Source: JANLTX01 sp049840835
GTDB lineage: Bacteria > Armatimonadota > Armatimonadia > Armatimonadales > Armatimonadaceae
DNA length: 64,000 nucleotides
Assembly: GCA_049840835.1 (NCBI GenBank)
Contig: JASGJG010000019.1
Coordinates: forward strand, 1 to 64,000
Reading direction: 5' to 3'
A program made the translations under genes and the position numbers. The notes beneath the pieces are model-generated. The model searched no databases. It worked only from the letters and a program-made list of their open reading frames with translations, and was not told the DNA's origin. This document shows positions 25,377 to 35,600 of this stretch, in pieces (the stretch's first letter is position 1; each line of letters opens with the position of its first letter).

Positions 25377-26993
25377 CTATTTAGAGTTCGAGTTCAATGC
25401 GGCTTGAATCAGCCCGGAGAATAGGGGATGGGCACGGTTCGGGCGGGAGCGGAACTCGGGGTGGAACTGGGTGCCGACCAGGTAGGGATGGTCCGGCAAC
25501 TCGATAATCTCTGCCAGGTTCTTCTCCGGGTTGATACCCGAGAAACGTAGCCCCGCGTTGGAGAGCTGCTCGCGGTAGTCATTGTTGAACTCGAACCGGT
25601 GCCTATGGCGCTCCTGAATCAAGTTGTTCCCATAGAGTTTTCGCGCGGTAGAACCATCTTCCAGCCGACAGGGCCAGAGTCCCAGGCGCATGGTGGCCCC
25701 TTTGTCTTCCACACCATACTGGTCTGGCATGAGCGCGATGACCGGGTGGGGGGTCTTGGGGTCTACTTCGGTAGAGTTCGCTCCGGTCAGACCACAGACA
25801 TTGCGCGCATACTCAATCACCGCCATCTGCATACCCAGGCAGATTCCTAAGTAAGGAATCTTATTCTCACGGGCATGTTGCACGGCTTTAATCTTGCCCT
25901 CTATGCCGCGTGCGCCGAAGCCAGGGCAGACAACGATAGCACCGTTGCCGGTCAGCAGGCCGGGAATGTCGCAGCCGGGCTCTTCTAGCTCTTCCGAGTC
26001 GATCCAGTTCAGGGTCACCCGCGCATCATGGGCGATTCCCGCATGGTGCAGGGCTTCCGCGATAGAGAGATAGGCATCGCCGTTCTGGATATACTTACCC
26101 ACCACAGCAATAGAGACTGCCTTCTTCGGGTGGCGCACTCGCTCGATTATCGTCTTCCACTCAGACAGGTCCGCAGTGCGCTCTGGCAGACCCAGGCGCC
26201 GAATGACCAGGTCCGCAAAGCCTTCTTCTTCATACGTTATGGGTATGGAGTAAATAGTATCCGTATCGGCGGCAGCAATAACCGCTTCCGGGTCCACATC
26301 GCAGAACAGAGCGATTTTCTCTTTTTGCTCGGCAGCGATCTCGCCCTTCACACGGCAGACCAGAACATCGGGCGCGATTCCCACCTCACGCAGGCGCATA
26401 ACCGAGTGCTGGGTCGGCTTGGTCTTGACCTCACCCCAGGGACCAACACTGGGAATCAGGGTCACGTGTACGAACAACACGTTGCCCGGCCCGGCATCCC
26501 GCTTCATCTGGCGAATAGCCTCTAAGAACGGCAGGCCCTCGATGTCACCTACAGTGCCGCCGACTTCGGCCAGGACCACATCCGCGCCGGTGCTCTTGCC
26601 ATACCCCACAATGCGCTCTTTGATCTCGTTGGTCACGTGCGGAATCACCTGCACCGTGCCACCCAGGTACTCCCCACGCCGTTCCTTGGCGATGACGGCT
26701 CCGTAGACACCGCCTGTGGTCACACTAGCGGCGCGGCTCAGAGAGATGTCTACAAAGCGCTCGTAGTGCCCCAAATCCAGGTCTGTCTCTGCGCCGTCGT
26801 CTGTCACGAACACCTCGCCATGCTGGAAGGGGTTCATGGTGCCCGCATCTACATTGATGTAGGGGTCCAGCTTCTGCATCGCTACCTTGAAGCCACGGTT
26901 GCGGAGCAGGCGACCCAGCGCGGCGGACGTGATGCCCTTGCCGATAGAGCTGACAACGCCGCCGGTGACGAAGATGTATTTTGTTTGTGACAT
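25377..26993 (-). CDS. pyrG: CTP synthase
   Basis: 538 residues, full length. It makes CTP from UTP, ATP and glutamine. The synthetase domain starts KYIFVTGGVVSSIGKGITSA (P-loop) and has DPYINVDAGTMNPFQHGEVF and EVGGTVGDIEGLPFLEAIRQ. The class I glutamine amidotransferase domain has the nucleophile Cys in YLGICLGMQMAV and the His/Glu pair in GTQFHPEFRSRP. A rho-independent terminator separates it from the upstream membrane protein gene, so it is likely expressed alone. Confidence 0.98.
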   Translation of the reverse strand: MSQTKYIFVTGGVVSSIGKGITSAALGRLLRNRGFKVAMQKLDPYINVDAGTMNPFQHGEVFVTDDGAETDLDLGHYERFVDISLSRAASVTTGGVYGAVIAKERRGEYLGGTVQVIPHVTNEIKERIVGYGKSTGADVVLAEVGGTVGDIEGLPFLEAIRQMKRDAGPGNVLFVHVTLIPSVGPWGEVKTKPTQHSVMRLREVGIAPDVLVCRVKGEIAAEQKEKIALFCDVDPEAVIAAADTDTIYSIPITYEEEGFADLVIRRLGLPERTADLSEWKTIIERVRHPKKAVSIAVVGKYIQNGDAYLSIAEALHHAGIAHDARVTLNWIDSEELEEPGCDIPGLLTGNGAIVVCPGFGARGIEGKIKAVQHARENKIPYLGICLGMQMAVIEYARNVCGLTGANSTEVDPKTPHPVIALMPDQYGVEDKGATMRLGLWPCRLEDGSTARKLYGNNLIQERHRHRFEFNNDYREQLSNAGLRFSGINPEKNLAEIIELPDHPYLVGTQFHPEFRSRPNRAHPLFSGLIQAALNSNSK

Positions 26994-27005
26994 GGCAAAT
27001 AAAAA

Positions 27006-27031
27006 CCGGGCCGCCTAAGGGGGCGGCCCGG
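27006..27031 (-). terminator. Intrinsic terminator of the 27057-28094 gene
   Basis: Stem CCGGGCCGCC / GGCGGCCCGG with a short loop, followed on the minus strand by TTTTTATTT. It lies between the membrane protein gene and pyrG. Confidence 0.9.
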
Positions 27032-27056
27032 ACTTCGATTATATCACAGTTTTTTG

Positions 27057-28094
27057 TTAGCGGCGCCTTCTAATTATCAGTAGGGGAAGCATACTGGCAA
27101 ACAGTAAAGGCAGCGCCGCTACAGGAGACATCAGTTTCTGCATCACGACAACCATAAGACCTAGATCAACCAGCAGAACCATGCCTATTCCAATAGCCAT
27201 TCCGGGCGCGGTAGCAGAAGTAGCGGCATGAGACTGCCGGATCTTTGGGCCAATAACCAGCATTGGTAGTAAGAAAAACACTAAAGGCGCCGTCATTATC
27301 CATGAGGTCTTGGGACCAGTGATCCACTCGCCCATCCAGAGGTCACAGAGAGGCTGAATGGTTCCGCTCATCATGAGCCAGGTACCCAGGCCCATGGTTA
27401 GGAAAGCCCCTGCGCTGAGTACGGATAGTACTAGCCGCGCTTGCGCGCGTGGTAGGCGACCACCAAAGAGGCATCCAAAAAACGCGACTATGATTCCAAT
27501 AACAGGTAGCCCGATAGATAGAATGCGCAGCCCGGTCGGCATTATTGCATGAACGGTAATAGTCTGATCTTCAGAGACTTTTCGAACGTCATAGTAGGAC
27601 GAATTCTTACCTGAAAAGTACGGCGGTGCAGGGGTGGGAAGCTGTGTCTGGACATAGTTGCCGACTATCAGCACGACCGACGGCGTAAAGCCCGCCTGCC
27701 GAAGTACGGTGACTACCGGGCCAGCAGGAACATTCTGGCTTGCCTCACTCTGCCCTAGATGCGCCTGAGAGAAATGAACCAGGCCTGTTTCCTGGTAGCT
27801 GGTTGTCTGCGCTTCTGGCGCTATTTTCTCTATAGCTTGAATCGCTTTGCGTACCTGTGCTGAGCTAGATGCTAGAAGCCGTGCATCCCAGTAGGTGCTC
27901 CCCGCGCGAATGGAGACAAGAATCTGCTCCTCTTTGAGAGGGAGAGTCGCCATATCCGGGAATCGCTGATGGATGTTTTCCAGAGCCATTCGATCAGAGC
28001 GTTTAAAGATCGGCTCCGAAGACTCTATAGGTGTCGCAAGAGCAGGGGCTATCATAACCAGCCCTAAAATCCAGACGAACAGACTACGCAACAT
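27057..28094 (-). CDS. Signal-bearing membrane protein, unknown
   Basis: 345 residues. Signal peptide MLRSLFVWILGLVMIAPALA, then an extracytoplasmic domain of about 170 residues (ILVSIRAGSTYWDARLLASS, VVTVLRQAGFTPSVVLIVGN). About five membrane helices follow (LSIGLPVIGIIVAFFGCLFG, LVLSVLSAGAFLTMGLGTWL, WIMTAPLVFFLLPMLVIGP, GIGMVLLVDLGLMVVVMQKL, LPLLFASMLPLLII), ending in RRRR. No family recognised. Terminated by the hairpin at 27006. Confidence 0.7.
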   Translation of the reverse strand: MLRSLFVWILGLVMIAPALATPIESSEPIFKRSDRMALENIHQRFPDMATLPLKEEQILVSIRAGSTYWDARLLASSSAQVRKAIQAIEKIAPEAQTTSYQETGLVHFSQAHLGQSEASQNVPAGPVVTVLRQAGFTPSVVLIVGNYVQTQLPTPAPPYFSGKNSSYYDVRKVSEDQTITVHAIMPTGLRILSIGLPVIGIIVAFFGCLFGGRLPRAQARLVLSVLSAGAFLTMGLGTWLMMSGTIQPLCDLWMGEWITGPKTSWIMTAPLVFFLLPMLVIGPKIRQSHAATSATAPGMAIGIGMVLLVDLGLMVVVMQKLMSPVAALPLLFASMLPLLIIRRRR

Positions 28095-28193
28095 CGCGAA
28101 AGTAACCTCCCAAAATTGGGCACACTATACCAGTATTGGGTTGCAATTTATTGGCGCAGGAAAAGGGCCTCGCACTGCCCAACATCTGTGTCC

Positions 28194-29273
28194 ATGAAAG
28201 ATGGCAAAATCGGCATCGGTATTATCGGATTCGGCGGCATCGCGCGTGGTGCGCACCTGAACAGCGGCTACCGCAAGCTTCCCAAGGAGTGTGAAGTTCT
28301 GGCGGCGGCGGATATTTTGGAAAGTCGGTGCACCGAGGCACGGGAGCAGTTCGGGATTCCTGAGACCTACGACACCTACCACAAGCTCTTAGAGCGTGAC
28401 GATATCGACGCGGTGAGTATCTGTACCCCGAACGGTGTGCATGCTCAGGCGACCATGGATGCGCTAAGAGCGGGCAAGCACGTGCTTTGCGAGAAGCCCA
28501 TGGCCATGAACTCTGCCGAGTGCGCGCAGATGATCGCCGTACAGAAAGAGACCGGCAAGAAGCTCCAAATAGGCTTCAACATGCGCTACTCTCCTGGCGC
28601 CCAGAGCCTGAAGCGCGCGGTAGAAGCCGGGCAGTTCGGCGAGATATATCACGCCGCGGCTCGTGCGATTCGTCGCCGCCGTGCTCCTGTAGGGGGCGTG
28701 TTCCTCAACAAAGAACTCAATGGCGGTGGTCCGCTGATCGATATCGGCGTGCATATTACCGATATGACCCTGTGGCTCATGGGGCATCCCCAGCCGGTAG
28801 CCACTGTGGGCAGCGCCCCCTGTAAACTCGGCAAGACACCGGGCCGCGTGGGCGAGTGGGGCACCTGGAAGCCAGAGGACTTCACGGTAGAGGACTTCGC
28901 CAGCGCCTATATCCGCTTCGAAGATGGCCGCACCATGACTCTGCTGGCCAGCTTCTTAGCCAACATCGACCATGAGCACTTCGATACTCAGCTCTTCGGA
29001 GTGGACGCTGGGGCGTTCTTCGATGCCAACGCGGGCAAGTACACCATGTACCGTGAGGAGTTCGGCACGCTGACCGATACCACCACGGGCTACCTGCCGC
29101 ACCTGGCCAGTACCCATGGTGAGGAAATCCGCCAGTTCCTGCGCGCCATTAAAGACGATCTGACCATTGAAGAGGTCGGAGCGGCTACCGGTGAGCAGGC
29201 CATGATGGTGACCCAGATCATGGATGCCATCTACAAGTCTCATGAGACCGGCGCTGAAGTGAAAATCGGCTAA
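28194..29273 (+). CDS. Gfo/Idh/MocA-family oxidoreductase (first)
   Basis: 359 residues from ATG at 28194; no strong ribosome site is seen. The NAD(P) fold starts IGIGIIGFGGIARGAHLNSG. The family motif CEKPMAMN with its catalytic-site lysine is near residue 100. The substrate domain has GGGPLIDIGVHITDMTLWLMG, with the Asp and His expected at the active site. These enzymes oxidise or reduce sugars and inositols; the substrate cannot be told from sequence. The next gene, also a Rossmann enzyme, may be in the same pathway but a strong hairpin lies between. Confidence 0.93.
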   Translation: MKDGKIGIGIIGFGGIARGAHLNSGYRKLPKECEVLAAADILESRCTEAREQFGIPETYDTYHKLLERDDIDAVSICTPNGVHAQATMDALRAGKHVLCEKPMAMNSAECAQMIAVQKETGKKLQIGFNMRYSPGAQSLKRAVEAGQFGEIYHAAARAIRRRRAPVGGVFLNKELNGGGPLIDIGVHITDMTLWLMGHPQPVATVGSAPCKLGKTPGRVGEWGTWKPEDFTVEDFASAYIRFEDGRTMTLLASFLANIDHEHFDTQLFGVDAGAFFDANAGKYTMYREEFGTLTDTTTGYLPHLASTHGEEIRQFLRAIKDDLTIEEVGAATGEQAMMVTQIMDAIYKSHETGAEVKIG

Positions 29274-29296
29274 ACCTGGCGCCGCTGACAAAATAA

Positions 29297-29328
29297 GTAT
29301 CCCCCGTGATAACTATCACGGGGGATAC
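29297..29328 (+). terminator. Strong hairpin after the oxidoreductase gene
   Basis: Perfect 14-base stem GTATCCCCCGTGAT / ATCACGGGGGATAC with loop AACT. No T-run follows, so it is either a terminator of the Gfo gene or an operator/5' structure of the epimerase gene that begins about 50 bases later. Confidence 0.65.
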
Positions 29329-29380
29329 TGTATCGATAGACGGCATGATTTTATATCTGCCGAAAAAAAAGGAGAATCTT

Positions 29381-30214
29381 TTGCACGTTCTGGTGACAGG
29401 CAGCAGTGGGGGAATTGGCAGCAAGACAGTAGAGCTGCTGCGTAAGTCGGGCTACACGGTACGAACTCTGGACCGCCAGGGAGCAGAGTTCAATACCGAT
29501 CTGCGGGACTATGAAGCGGTCTTAGAAGCGCTCCAGGGAATCGATGCCGTGGTGCACTCAGGGGCAGTTCCCTCGGACTGGGATGAGCATGAAGTAGAGC
29601 TAATGGCGACCAACGCTCTGGGGACCTTCCATATCTTCCAGGGCTGCGCTATACGCGGCATTCGGCGCGTGGTCGCGTTTTCGTCGGTGCAGGCGCTGGG
29701 AGTATTCGCCCGAGGAGCCGATGTCAGCTCGCTTCCTCTTACGGATGCTCATGTACCGGTGCCTATGTCTCCCTATCAGCTTTCCAAGCACATAGGGGAA
29801 GATATTGCGGCCTATTTCTACCGAATTCACGGAATTCAGAGTGTGAGCCTGCGCCCGGTGTTCGTGGCGCATGAGCGGCACTATGAGGGATGGGATAAGC
29901 CTGAGAATCAGGCTAAGCGTGCTGAGTGGGGCCGCCACGAAGTCTGGGCCTACGTGGATGTCCGCGATGTCTGCGATGCCGTACTCCGTGCCCTTACGGC
30001 AGAGACCCTGACCGCCGAAGGACTGCTTCTAGCTGCCGCCGACACCACCTCCGTGATACCCACCGCCGAGCTGGTAGAGCGCTACTACTCCGACTTTCCC
30101 TGGATACGGGATAAAGAGGAGTACCTGGCACAGGGCGCCTATGTGGGACTGGTAGACACTAGCCGCGCAAAAGAAGTGCTGGGCTGGGAAGCAAAACACT
30201 CCTGGCGGGAGTAA
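29381..30214 (+). CDS. NAD-dependent epimerase/dehydratase (extended SDR)
   Basis: 277 residues from TTG at 29381, chosen because AAGGAG (29369-29374) lies six bases upstream and HVLVTGSSGGIGSKTVELL starts the Rossmann fold at once. A frame to 29306 exists but runs through the hairpin. Extended SDR features: VVHSGAVPSDW, VVAFSSVQALG and the catalytic YQLSK (Y-x3-K), then SLRPVFVAHE and VDVRDVCDAVLRAL. Acts on a nucleotide sugar or similar. The C-terminal EVLGWEAKHSW is typical of the family. Confidence 0.9.
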   Translation: MHVLVTGSSGGIGSKTVELLRKSGYTVRTLDRQGAEFNTDLRDYEAVLEALQGIDAVVHSGAVPSDWDEHEVELMATNALGTFHIFQGCAIRGIRRVVAFSSVQALGVFARGADVSSLPLTDAHVPVPMSPYQLSKHIGEDIAAYFYRIHGIQSVSLRPVFVAHERHYEGWDKPENQAKRAEWGRHEVWAYVDVRDVCDAVLRALTAETLTAEGLLLAAADTTSVIPTAELVERYYSDFPWIRDKEEYLAQGAYVGLVDTSRAKEVLGWEAKHSWRE

Positions 30215-30227
30215 TCCTACCGATGAA

Positions 30228-30411
30228 GTGCCCCCGAATGTCGCTCGTGTCTCGCTCCTTCGCCCCCGCCTAATCCGGCTGCGCCGGGGCAGGGGAAAGG
30301 TTGTATATGGAGTGCTGGTCTTATCCCCGTCCCGCCGAATGGCGGAGATAGACGGGGGCGAGGTCCCATGCCGCTTGTCGGCAGGGACACTCGGGGGCAG
30401 TTCTAGAATGT
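30228..30411. repeat. GC-rich imperfect palindrome
   Basis: Outer arms TGCCCCCGAATGTC and GACACTCGGGGGCA, with inner G/C palindromes such as CCGGCTGCGCCGG and CGCCGAATGGCG. It lies between the convergent epimerase and HD-GYP genes and belongs in style to the palindromic elements further right, though its termini differ. Confidence 0.6.
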
Positions 30412-31779
30412 TTACGCCGCTCTACTGATCTCTACCGGGGTGTGGTTCAGGGCGCACACGGCATCGGGGTCCAGGGCACGCCCGGCGTCTTTCTTGAGAA
30501 TCGAAAGCGCTTCTTCGGGGGACATTCCAGCGCGGTACGGGCGGTCGGCGGTCAGAGCATCCCACATGTCGGCTACAGCCAGGATTCGCTGAGCGGTATC
30601 CAACCGCTCGCCGGAGAGGCCACGCCAGTAGCCAGAGCCATCTAGCTTTTCGTGGTGGGCAGCGGCGATATCCCGCAGGCGCGAGAGGGCAGGCACGCCA
30701 TTCAGCACGCGGGCGGTCCACTCCGGGTGGCGGCGAATGGTCTCCCATTCTTCGCTGGTGGGTTTATCCGGCTTCTCCAGGATCAGGTTCGGCACGCCTA
30801 GCTTGCCCAGGTCGTGTAGCAGCCCGGCATGGTGCAAGTCGGTACGCTCCGTAGCGCTCAATCCCAGTACCTTGCCGATTTGCACGGCATAGTCCGCAAC
30901 ACGGCGGGAATGATGGGCCGTGAACGGTGACTTGGCATCCACAATGGCCGCGAACGTGGCGCAGACCGATTCCAGGTCTGCCGACGATACCTGGCGCTGC
31001 AGTGTCTCGACCGTTTCTGCTTCCAGGGTCTCTATGGGGCGCCGGTGCAGGTTGTCCCAGAACCGTATGTCGCTCTCTGCGGAGAGTAGCGCCTGCACTA
31101 AATCCGGGTCGAACCAGGTCTTGCTGCGGCGCTGCGCAATAAAGAGGGCCTTCTCTCTATCGAAGCGGGTGAAGAAGACAGCCACGGTCTGAGCCAGACA
31201 GGCGATACGGCTGAGCAGGGGAATCTCCGTGCGCCGGAGACCATGGGGAGCGCCGCGTCCATTCCAGTGCTCATCTAAAGAGTACACGGCTGTGGCTACC
31301 TGTTCGTTCAGGCCCAGAGTACGGACGATATCCGCGCCGCGCTCACACCGAATCTCTGTCAGGCGGTCCATCACACGGCCTGGCACACGCATGACTTTAC
31401 CCATCTGAAGCAGGCGCTCGGTAAAAAGCTGGTGGGGAGCGGTATGAGTCAGAGCGTAGCGGGCGCCTTCCAGGAAGCTGCACCAGTTGCAGAACTTGGA
31501 TTCCCGCTTTGCCATCACATCATCGCCGCCGAATATCTCGAACATCCGGCTGGCATTCGACGAACACCCGGCGTCTTTCAGAAGGACCGCCAGATGCAGG
31601 TTGCTGCGCTCGTCGGCGCTGAGCCCGATAACATCCGCGATTTTCAGGGCAATCAGGCAGGCAGTCACACTATGGCCCATATCCTGGCCCTCGGTCAGGT
31701 CGAGCGCGCGGGAGAGCGCCGCCAATAGCGGCCCCAGAGCCAGCGTATCGGTTCCTTCGACTACCTTCAGATTAACCAT
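30412..31779 (-). CDS. HD-GYP-like protein with two HD domains, the first degenerate
   Basis: 455 residues. The first HD domain (about 30-230) has lost the metal pair: HLAVLLKDAGCSS replaces HDxGK, and DEHWNGRGAPHGL keeps a GYP-like loop. The second (about 270-440) is complete: HHSRRVADYAVQIGKVLG, HHAGLLHDLGKLGVP, AAHHEKLDGSGYWRGL and DMWDALTADRPYR. HD-GYP proteins hydrolyse cyclic di-GMP; this one reads GSGYW where the canonical motif is GxGYP, so activity is uncertain. No sensor or membrane part. It starts 33 bases before the XRE-cupin gene end, on the same strand. Confidence 0.88.
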   Translation of the reverse strand: MVNLKVVEGTDTLALGPLLAALSRALDLTEGQDMGHSVTACLIALKIADVIGLSADERSNLHLAVLLKDAGCSSNASRMFEIFGGDDVMAKRESKFCNWCSFLEGARYALTHTAPHQLFTERLLQMGKVMRVPGRVMDRLTEIRCERGADIVRTLGLNEQVATAVYSLDEHWNGRGAPHGLRRTEIPLLSRIACLAQTVAVFFTRFDREKALFIAQRRSKTWFDPDLVQALLSAESDIRFWDNLHRRPIETLEAETVETLQRQVSSADLESVCATFAAIVDAKSPFTAHHSRRVADYAVQIGKVLGLSATERTDLHHAGLLHDLGKLGVPNLILEKPDKPTSEEWETIRRHPEWTARVLNGVPALSRLRDIAAAHHEKLDGSGYWRGLSGERLDTAQRILAVADMWDALTADRPYRAGMSPEEALSILKKDAGRALDPDAVCALNHTPVEISRAA

Positions 31780-31811
31780 CAGAGGTTATCATCGGTAATC
31801 CGGAATTAATT

Positions 31812-32411
31812 TTAAGGACCGATAGGGCTTTCTTCTTCGGCAGTATCGCGGGAATCTACCCAGACAATCAACAAGAGTACGGGGAGCTTCTCTTCATCGT
31901 CCGTGGCTGGCGCATAGGAGTGGCGCTCACTAGACCAGAACGTCGCCGCATCGCCTTCGTTCAATAGGTAGGGGCGGCCCGCCACCGTCAGCTTCGCAGT
32001 TCCCCGCAGGCAGAACACCAGCTCCTCGGCAGGGTGTGTGACCGGCTCAGTCTCGTCGAACAGCTCCAGCACAGCACCGTTCAGCTTACCGCCGGGCAGG
32101 CGGCAGGAGAGCGATGATAGTAAAATCTTCTCGTCGGCGGCCAGCGGCACACGCCCTTCCGAGGCACGGATATGCAGAGAGATAGTCTCGTCTTCATCCG
32201 GCTCGGGTTGCGTGAGCTGCGCAATGTGGATGCCAAGGGCTTCGCAGACCCGGTTCAGGGTTGCGTACGACGGTGTCAATCCCTTTTCCAGTCGGAGAAT
32301 CGTATTCTTATTCACTCCCGCTTTGTCTGCCAGCTCGCGCACCGACAGGTTCTGTCGCTGCCGGATTCGCTGCATCCTCGCACCGAGCGTCGCGGGATCA
32401 GGATTTGCCAT
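31812..32411 (-). CDS. XRE-family regulator with C-terminal cupin sensor
   Basis: 199 residues. Helix-turn-helix at about 12-66: RIRQRQNLSVRELADKAGVN, KNTILRLEKGLTPSYATLNR. Cupin domain at about 80-190: HPAEELVFCLRGTAKLTVAG, YLLNEGDAATFWSSERHSY. This layout is that of SutR/PuuR-like regulators that sense small metabolites. It is divergent from the proline catabolic gene, whose promoter it may control; the shared region has a 16-base direct repeat and a hairpin that could be operators. Confidence 0.9.
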   Translation of the reverse strand: MANPDPATLGARMQRIRQRQNLSVRELADKAGVNKNTILRLEKGLTPSYATLNRVCEALGIHIAQLTQPEPDEDETISLHIRASEGRVPLAADEKILLSSLSCRLPGGKLNGAVLELFDETEPVTHPAEELVFCLRGTAKLTVAGRPYLLNEGDAATFWSSERHSYAPATDDEEKLPVLLLIVWVDSRDTAEEESPIGP

Positions 32412-32614
32412 ATTGTCTCAAATTGTAGGTCGAAATATCGCCCGCGTCAATGCGATTGCAGACAGTCCTATTACCTTTTGCTATAACAGGGCTTTATTTC
32501 GAGTGATTAAAAATCACTCGCTGAGGGCTTCGCCGAACGTCCTGCCGGACGCAATATGATAGGAGTTTAAGTGATTTTCAATTACTCGATAATGATTCTA
32601 TTCATGGTACTCCA
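32412..32614. promoter_or_regulatory. Divergent control region with 16-base direct repeats and hairpin
   Basis: Between the XRE-cupin gene (-) and the proline dehydrogenase gene (+). ATTGCAGACAGTCCTA occurs at 32455-32470 and again at 32614-32629. Between the two lie the perfect hairpin CGAGTGATT-AAA-AATCACTCG (32500-32520) and a short CGTCC/GGACG stem. These may be operators, or the direct repeats may be a target duplication of a small insertion. Confidence 0.65.
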
Positions 32615-35600
32615 TTGCAGACAGTCCTAATTTTAGGTACTATTAAGAATGTGAATATTGAGCAGGCAGTTCAGAGCGGCGGGCGTGTTTTGCTCGCCGA
32701 AGTGCGTCGTCAAGAGAAGAAAGGCAGCCTTACGGAGTGGTTCTATGACCAGCTCATGGCGCTGTCTACTAAAGACGAAACCCTGAAAATCGAGCTGTTC
32801 CGATTCGTAGATGCCCTCCCTGCGCTCAAGTCTCCTGAGTCGGTTACGCGGCATCTGCACGAGTATCTGCTCCGGCCTGATGTGCCGCTACCCGCGCTGC
32901 CTACTACCGGGCTCAAGTTCCTCTCCTCCAGTGGTCCGACCCGCGCGTTTCTTTCGTGGGCATCGCACTTCGGCGCCAAGTCCATGGCCGGGCGCTTCAT
33001 TGCCGGGCGGAACGGTGTAGAGGCCACCAAAGCTATCGAGCGCCTGCGTAAGGTGCCAATGACCTTCACCATGGACCTCTTAGGCGAGGCTGTGACCAGT
33101 GAGGCCGAGGCGCTGGCCTACCAGAAGAAGTATATCGACCTGATTGCGGATCTTGCGAAGATCTCCGAGAGCTGGGAAGGCGTGCCGCAGTTGGAGCTGG
33201 CGCCGTGGGGCAAACTGCCCAAGGTCAATGTCTCCGTAAAGCTCAGCTCACTCTATGCCCGCTTCGACCCCATGGCCGCCGATGCCACCGTCGCTGCCGT
33301 GAGAGAGCGTCTGCTGCCGATTCTGCGTGATGCTAAGAAGCATGGCATGTTCGTGAACTTCGATATGGAGCAGCACGACTTCTGTACCGTGACCCAGCGC
33401 ATCTTCAAAGAAATTTTCTTAGAAGACGAGTTCAAGGACTGGGCCGATATCGGTATCGTGATTCAGGCCTATCTGAAGCGCGCTGAGGATGATTTAGTCT
33501 CCCTGCGAGACTGGGTGATCGAGCGTGGCACTCCGGTCTTCGTGCGGCTTGTTAAAGGCGCCTACTGGGACTACGAGACGATTATGGCCGCCCAGCGCCA
33601 TCATCCGGTGCCGGTGTGGGAAGAGAAGCATCTTACGGATGCCTGCTTTGAGCGCTGCACCGAGTTCCTACTAGATAACTGGGAGCATCTGCGCCCCGCG
33701 ATTGCGAGCCACAATGTCCGGTCGTCGGCCAAGGCTCAGGCGCTGGCAAAGGCCAAGGGGCTACCCTCACGCGCGGTGGAGTATCAGGTACTCTTCGGTA
33801 TGGGCGAACCCATCGGGCGAGCGCTGGCTGCGCAGGGCGAGCGTGTGCGGGTCTACGTACCGTTTGGCGAGCTGCTGCCCGGCATGGCATACCTGGTCCG
33901 CCGCCTGCTGGAGAATTCTTCTAACGATAGCTTCGTGCGCAAGGCTGGCGAGAAGGGCGTAGATGATGCGCTATTGGCCGAGCCTTCCAGCGTAGCCCTC
34001 ACCCCCAGCCCCTCTCCCAACGTCTCTCCTGCGTCGAGCCTTTCTGGGAGAGGGGAGACTGAGGAGGCTGCCGAACCTGCTGGTGATGAATTTATGAACA
34101 ATCCGGAAATCGATTTTGCGGTACCTGAGAATCAGGAAAAGATGCGCGCGGCTCTGAAGGATATCGAGCCGCATCTTGGCTACACAGTGCCAGTTGTTAT
34201 TCACGGTAAGCGTGAGGAAGGCGTGAGCGTTTTCGAGCGCAAGGACCCGTCGGATAACTCCGTGGTTGCCAGCCGGGCGCAGTTCGCCTCCGTGGAGCAG
34301 GCAGAGCGCGCTATCGCCGTCGCTACCCGAGCGTTCCCCACCTGGCGTGATACTCCGGTTTCTGAGCGTGCGACCTTGCTGCGTGGCGTGGCGCATTACT
34401 TCGAGAAACACCGCTTCGATATCTCTGCCTGGATGATTCGCGAAGTGGGCAAGCCCTGGCGTGAGGCGGATGCCGATGTGGCCGAGGCCATCGACTTCTG
34501 TATGTTCTACGCCGACGAGATGGAGCGCTTGAACCAGCCGCGCAAGCGCAATATTCCCGGCGAGTGGAACGAGTACTTTTATGATGCCCGTGGCCCCGCC
34601 GTGATCATCGCGCCGTGGAACTTCCCCCTGGCGATTCTGGTGGGCATGGCGACTGCTGCCCTCGTCGCAGGAAATCCCATTATTCTGAAGCCTGCCGAGC
34701 AGTCCACCCGTGTCGGGTTCTTCCTCTACGAAGCCTTGCAAGCCGCTGGTTGTCCGCCCGATGTGGTTGCGTTCCTGCCCGGCGATGGGGAAGAGATCGG
34801 TCCCACTCTGGTAAACGATCCCCGCGTTGCCCTGATCGCCTTCACTGGCTCCAAGGCTGTCGGCCTTTCCATCATAAAGTCCGCCTCCGAGGTTCGCCCC
34901 GGTCAGCGCGAGATCAAGCGTGTCATCGCCGAGCTGGGCGGCAAGAACGCGATTATAGTAGACGAAGACGCAGACTTAGACGAAGCCGTGCTCGGCGCGC
35001 TGTTCTCCGTGTCCGGGTTCGCTGGCCAGAAATGTAGCGCCTGCTCTCGTATCCTGGTTGTCGGCGATGCCTATGAACCGTTCTGCGAGCGCTTGAAAGA
35101 GGCGATTCAGTCTATCAAGATCGGCCCCGCTATCGACCCCGCCACGACCCTGCCCCCAGTGGTTGATGAGGACAGCGTGGCGCGTGTGAACCGCTATATC
35201 GAGATAGGCAAGGCTACCGGGCAGCTTCTGGCTATCCAGCCTGTGCCCGCCGAGCTGGAAGGCACGGGGAACTTCGTCCCCGCAGCCAGCCTTCATCGAC
35301 TGCGCCGCCGATGGTCAGCTCTGCCAGGAAGAAATCTTCGGCCCGGTCGTCGCCGTGCTGAAAGTGAAAGACCTGGACGAAGCCCTGGCCGTTGCCGACA
35401 ACACGCTCTATGCGCTCACCGGTGGCCTGTACTCCCGCTCCCCAGAGAACATCGCTCGGGTGCGCCGTGAGTTCCGCGTGGGTAACCTCTACATCAACCG
35501 GAAGATTACTGGCGCCATAGTCGACCGCCAGCCCTTCGGCGGCGCCCGCATGAGCGGCATCGGCTCCAAGGCAGGCGGCCCGGACTACCTCCAGCAGTTC

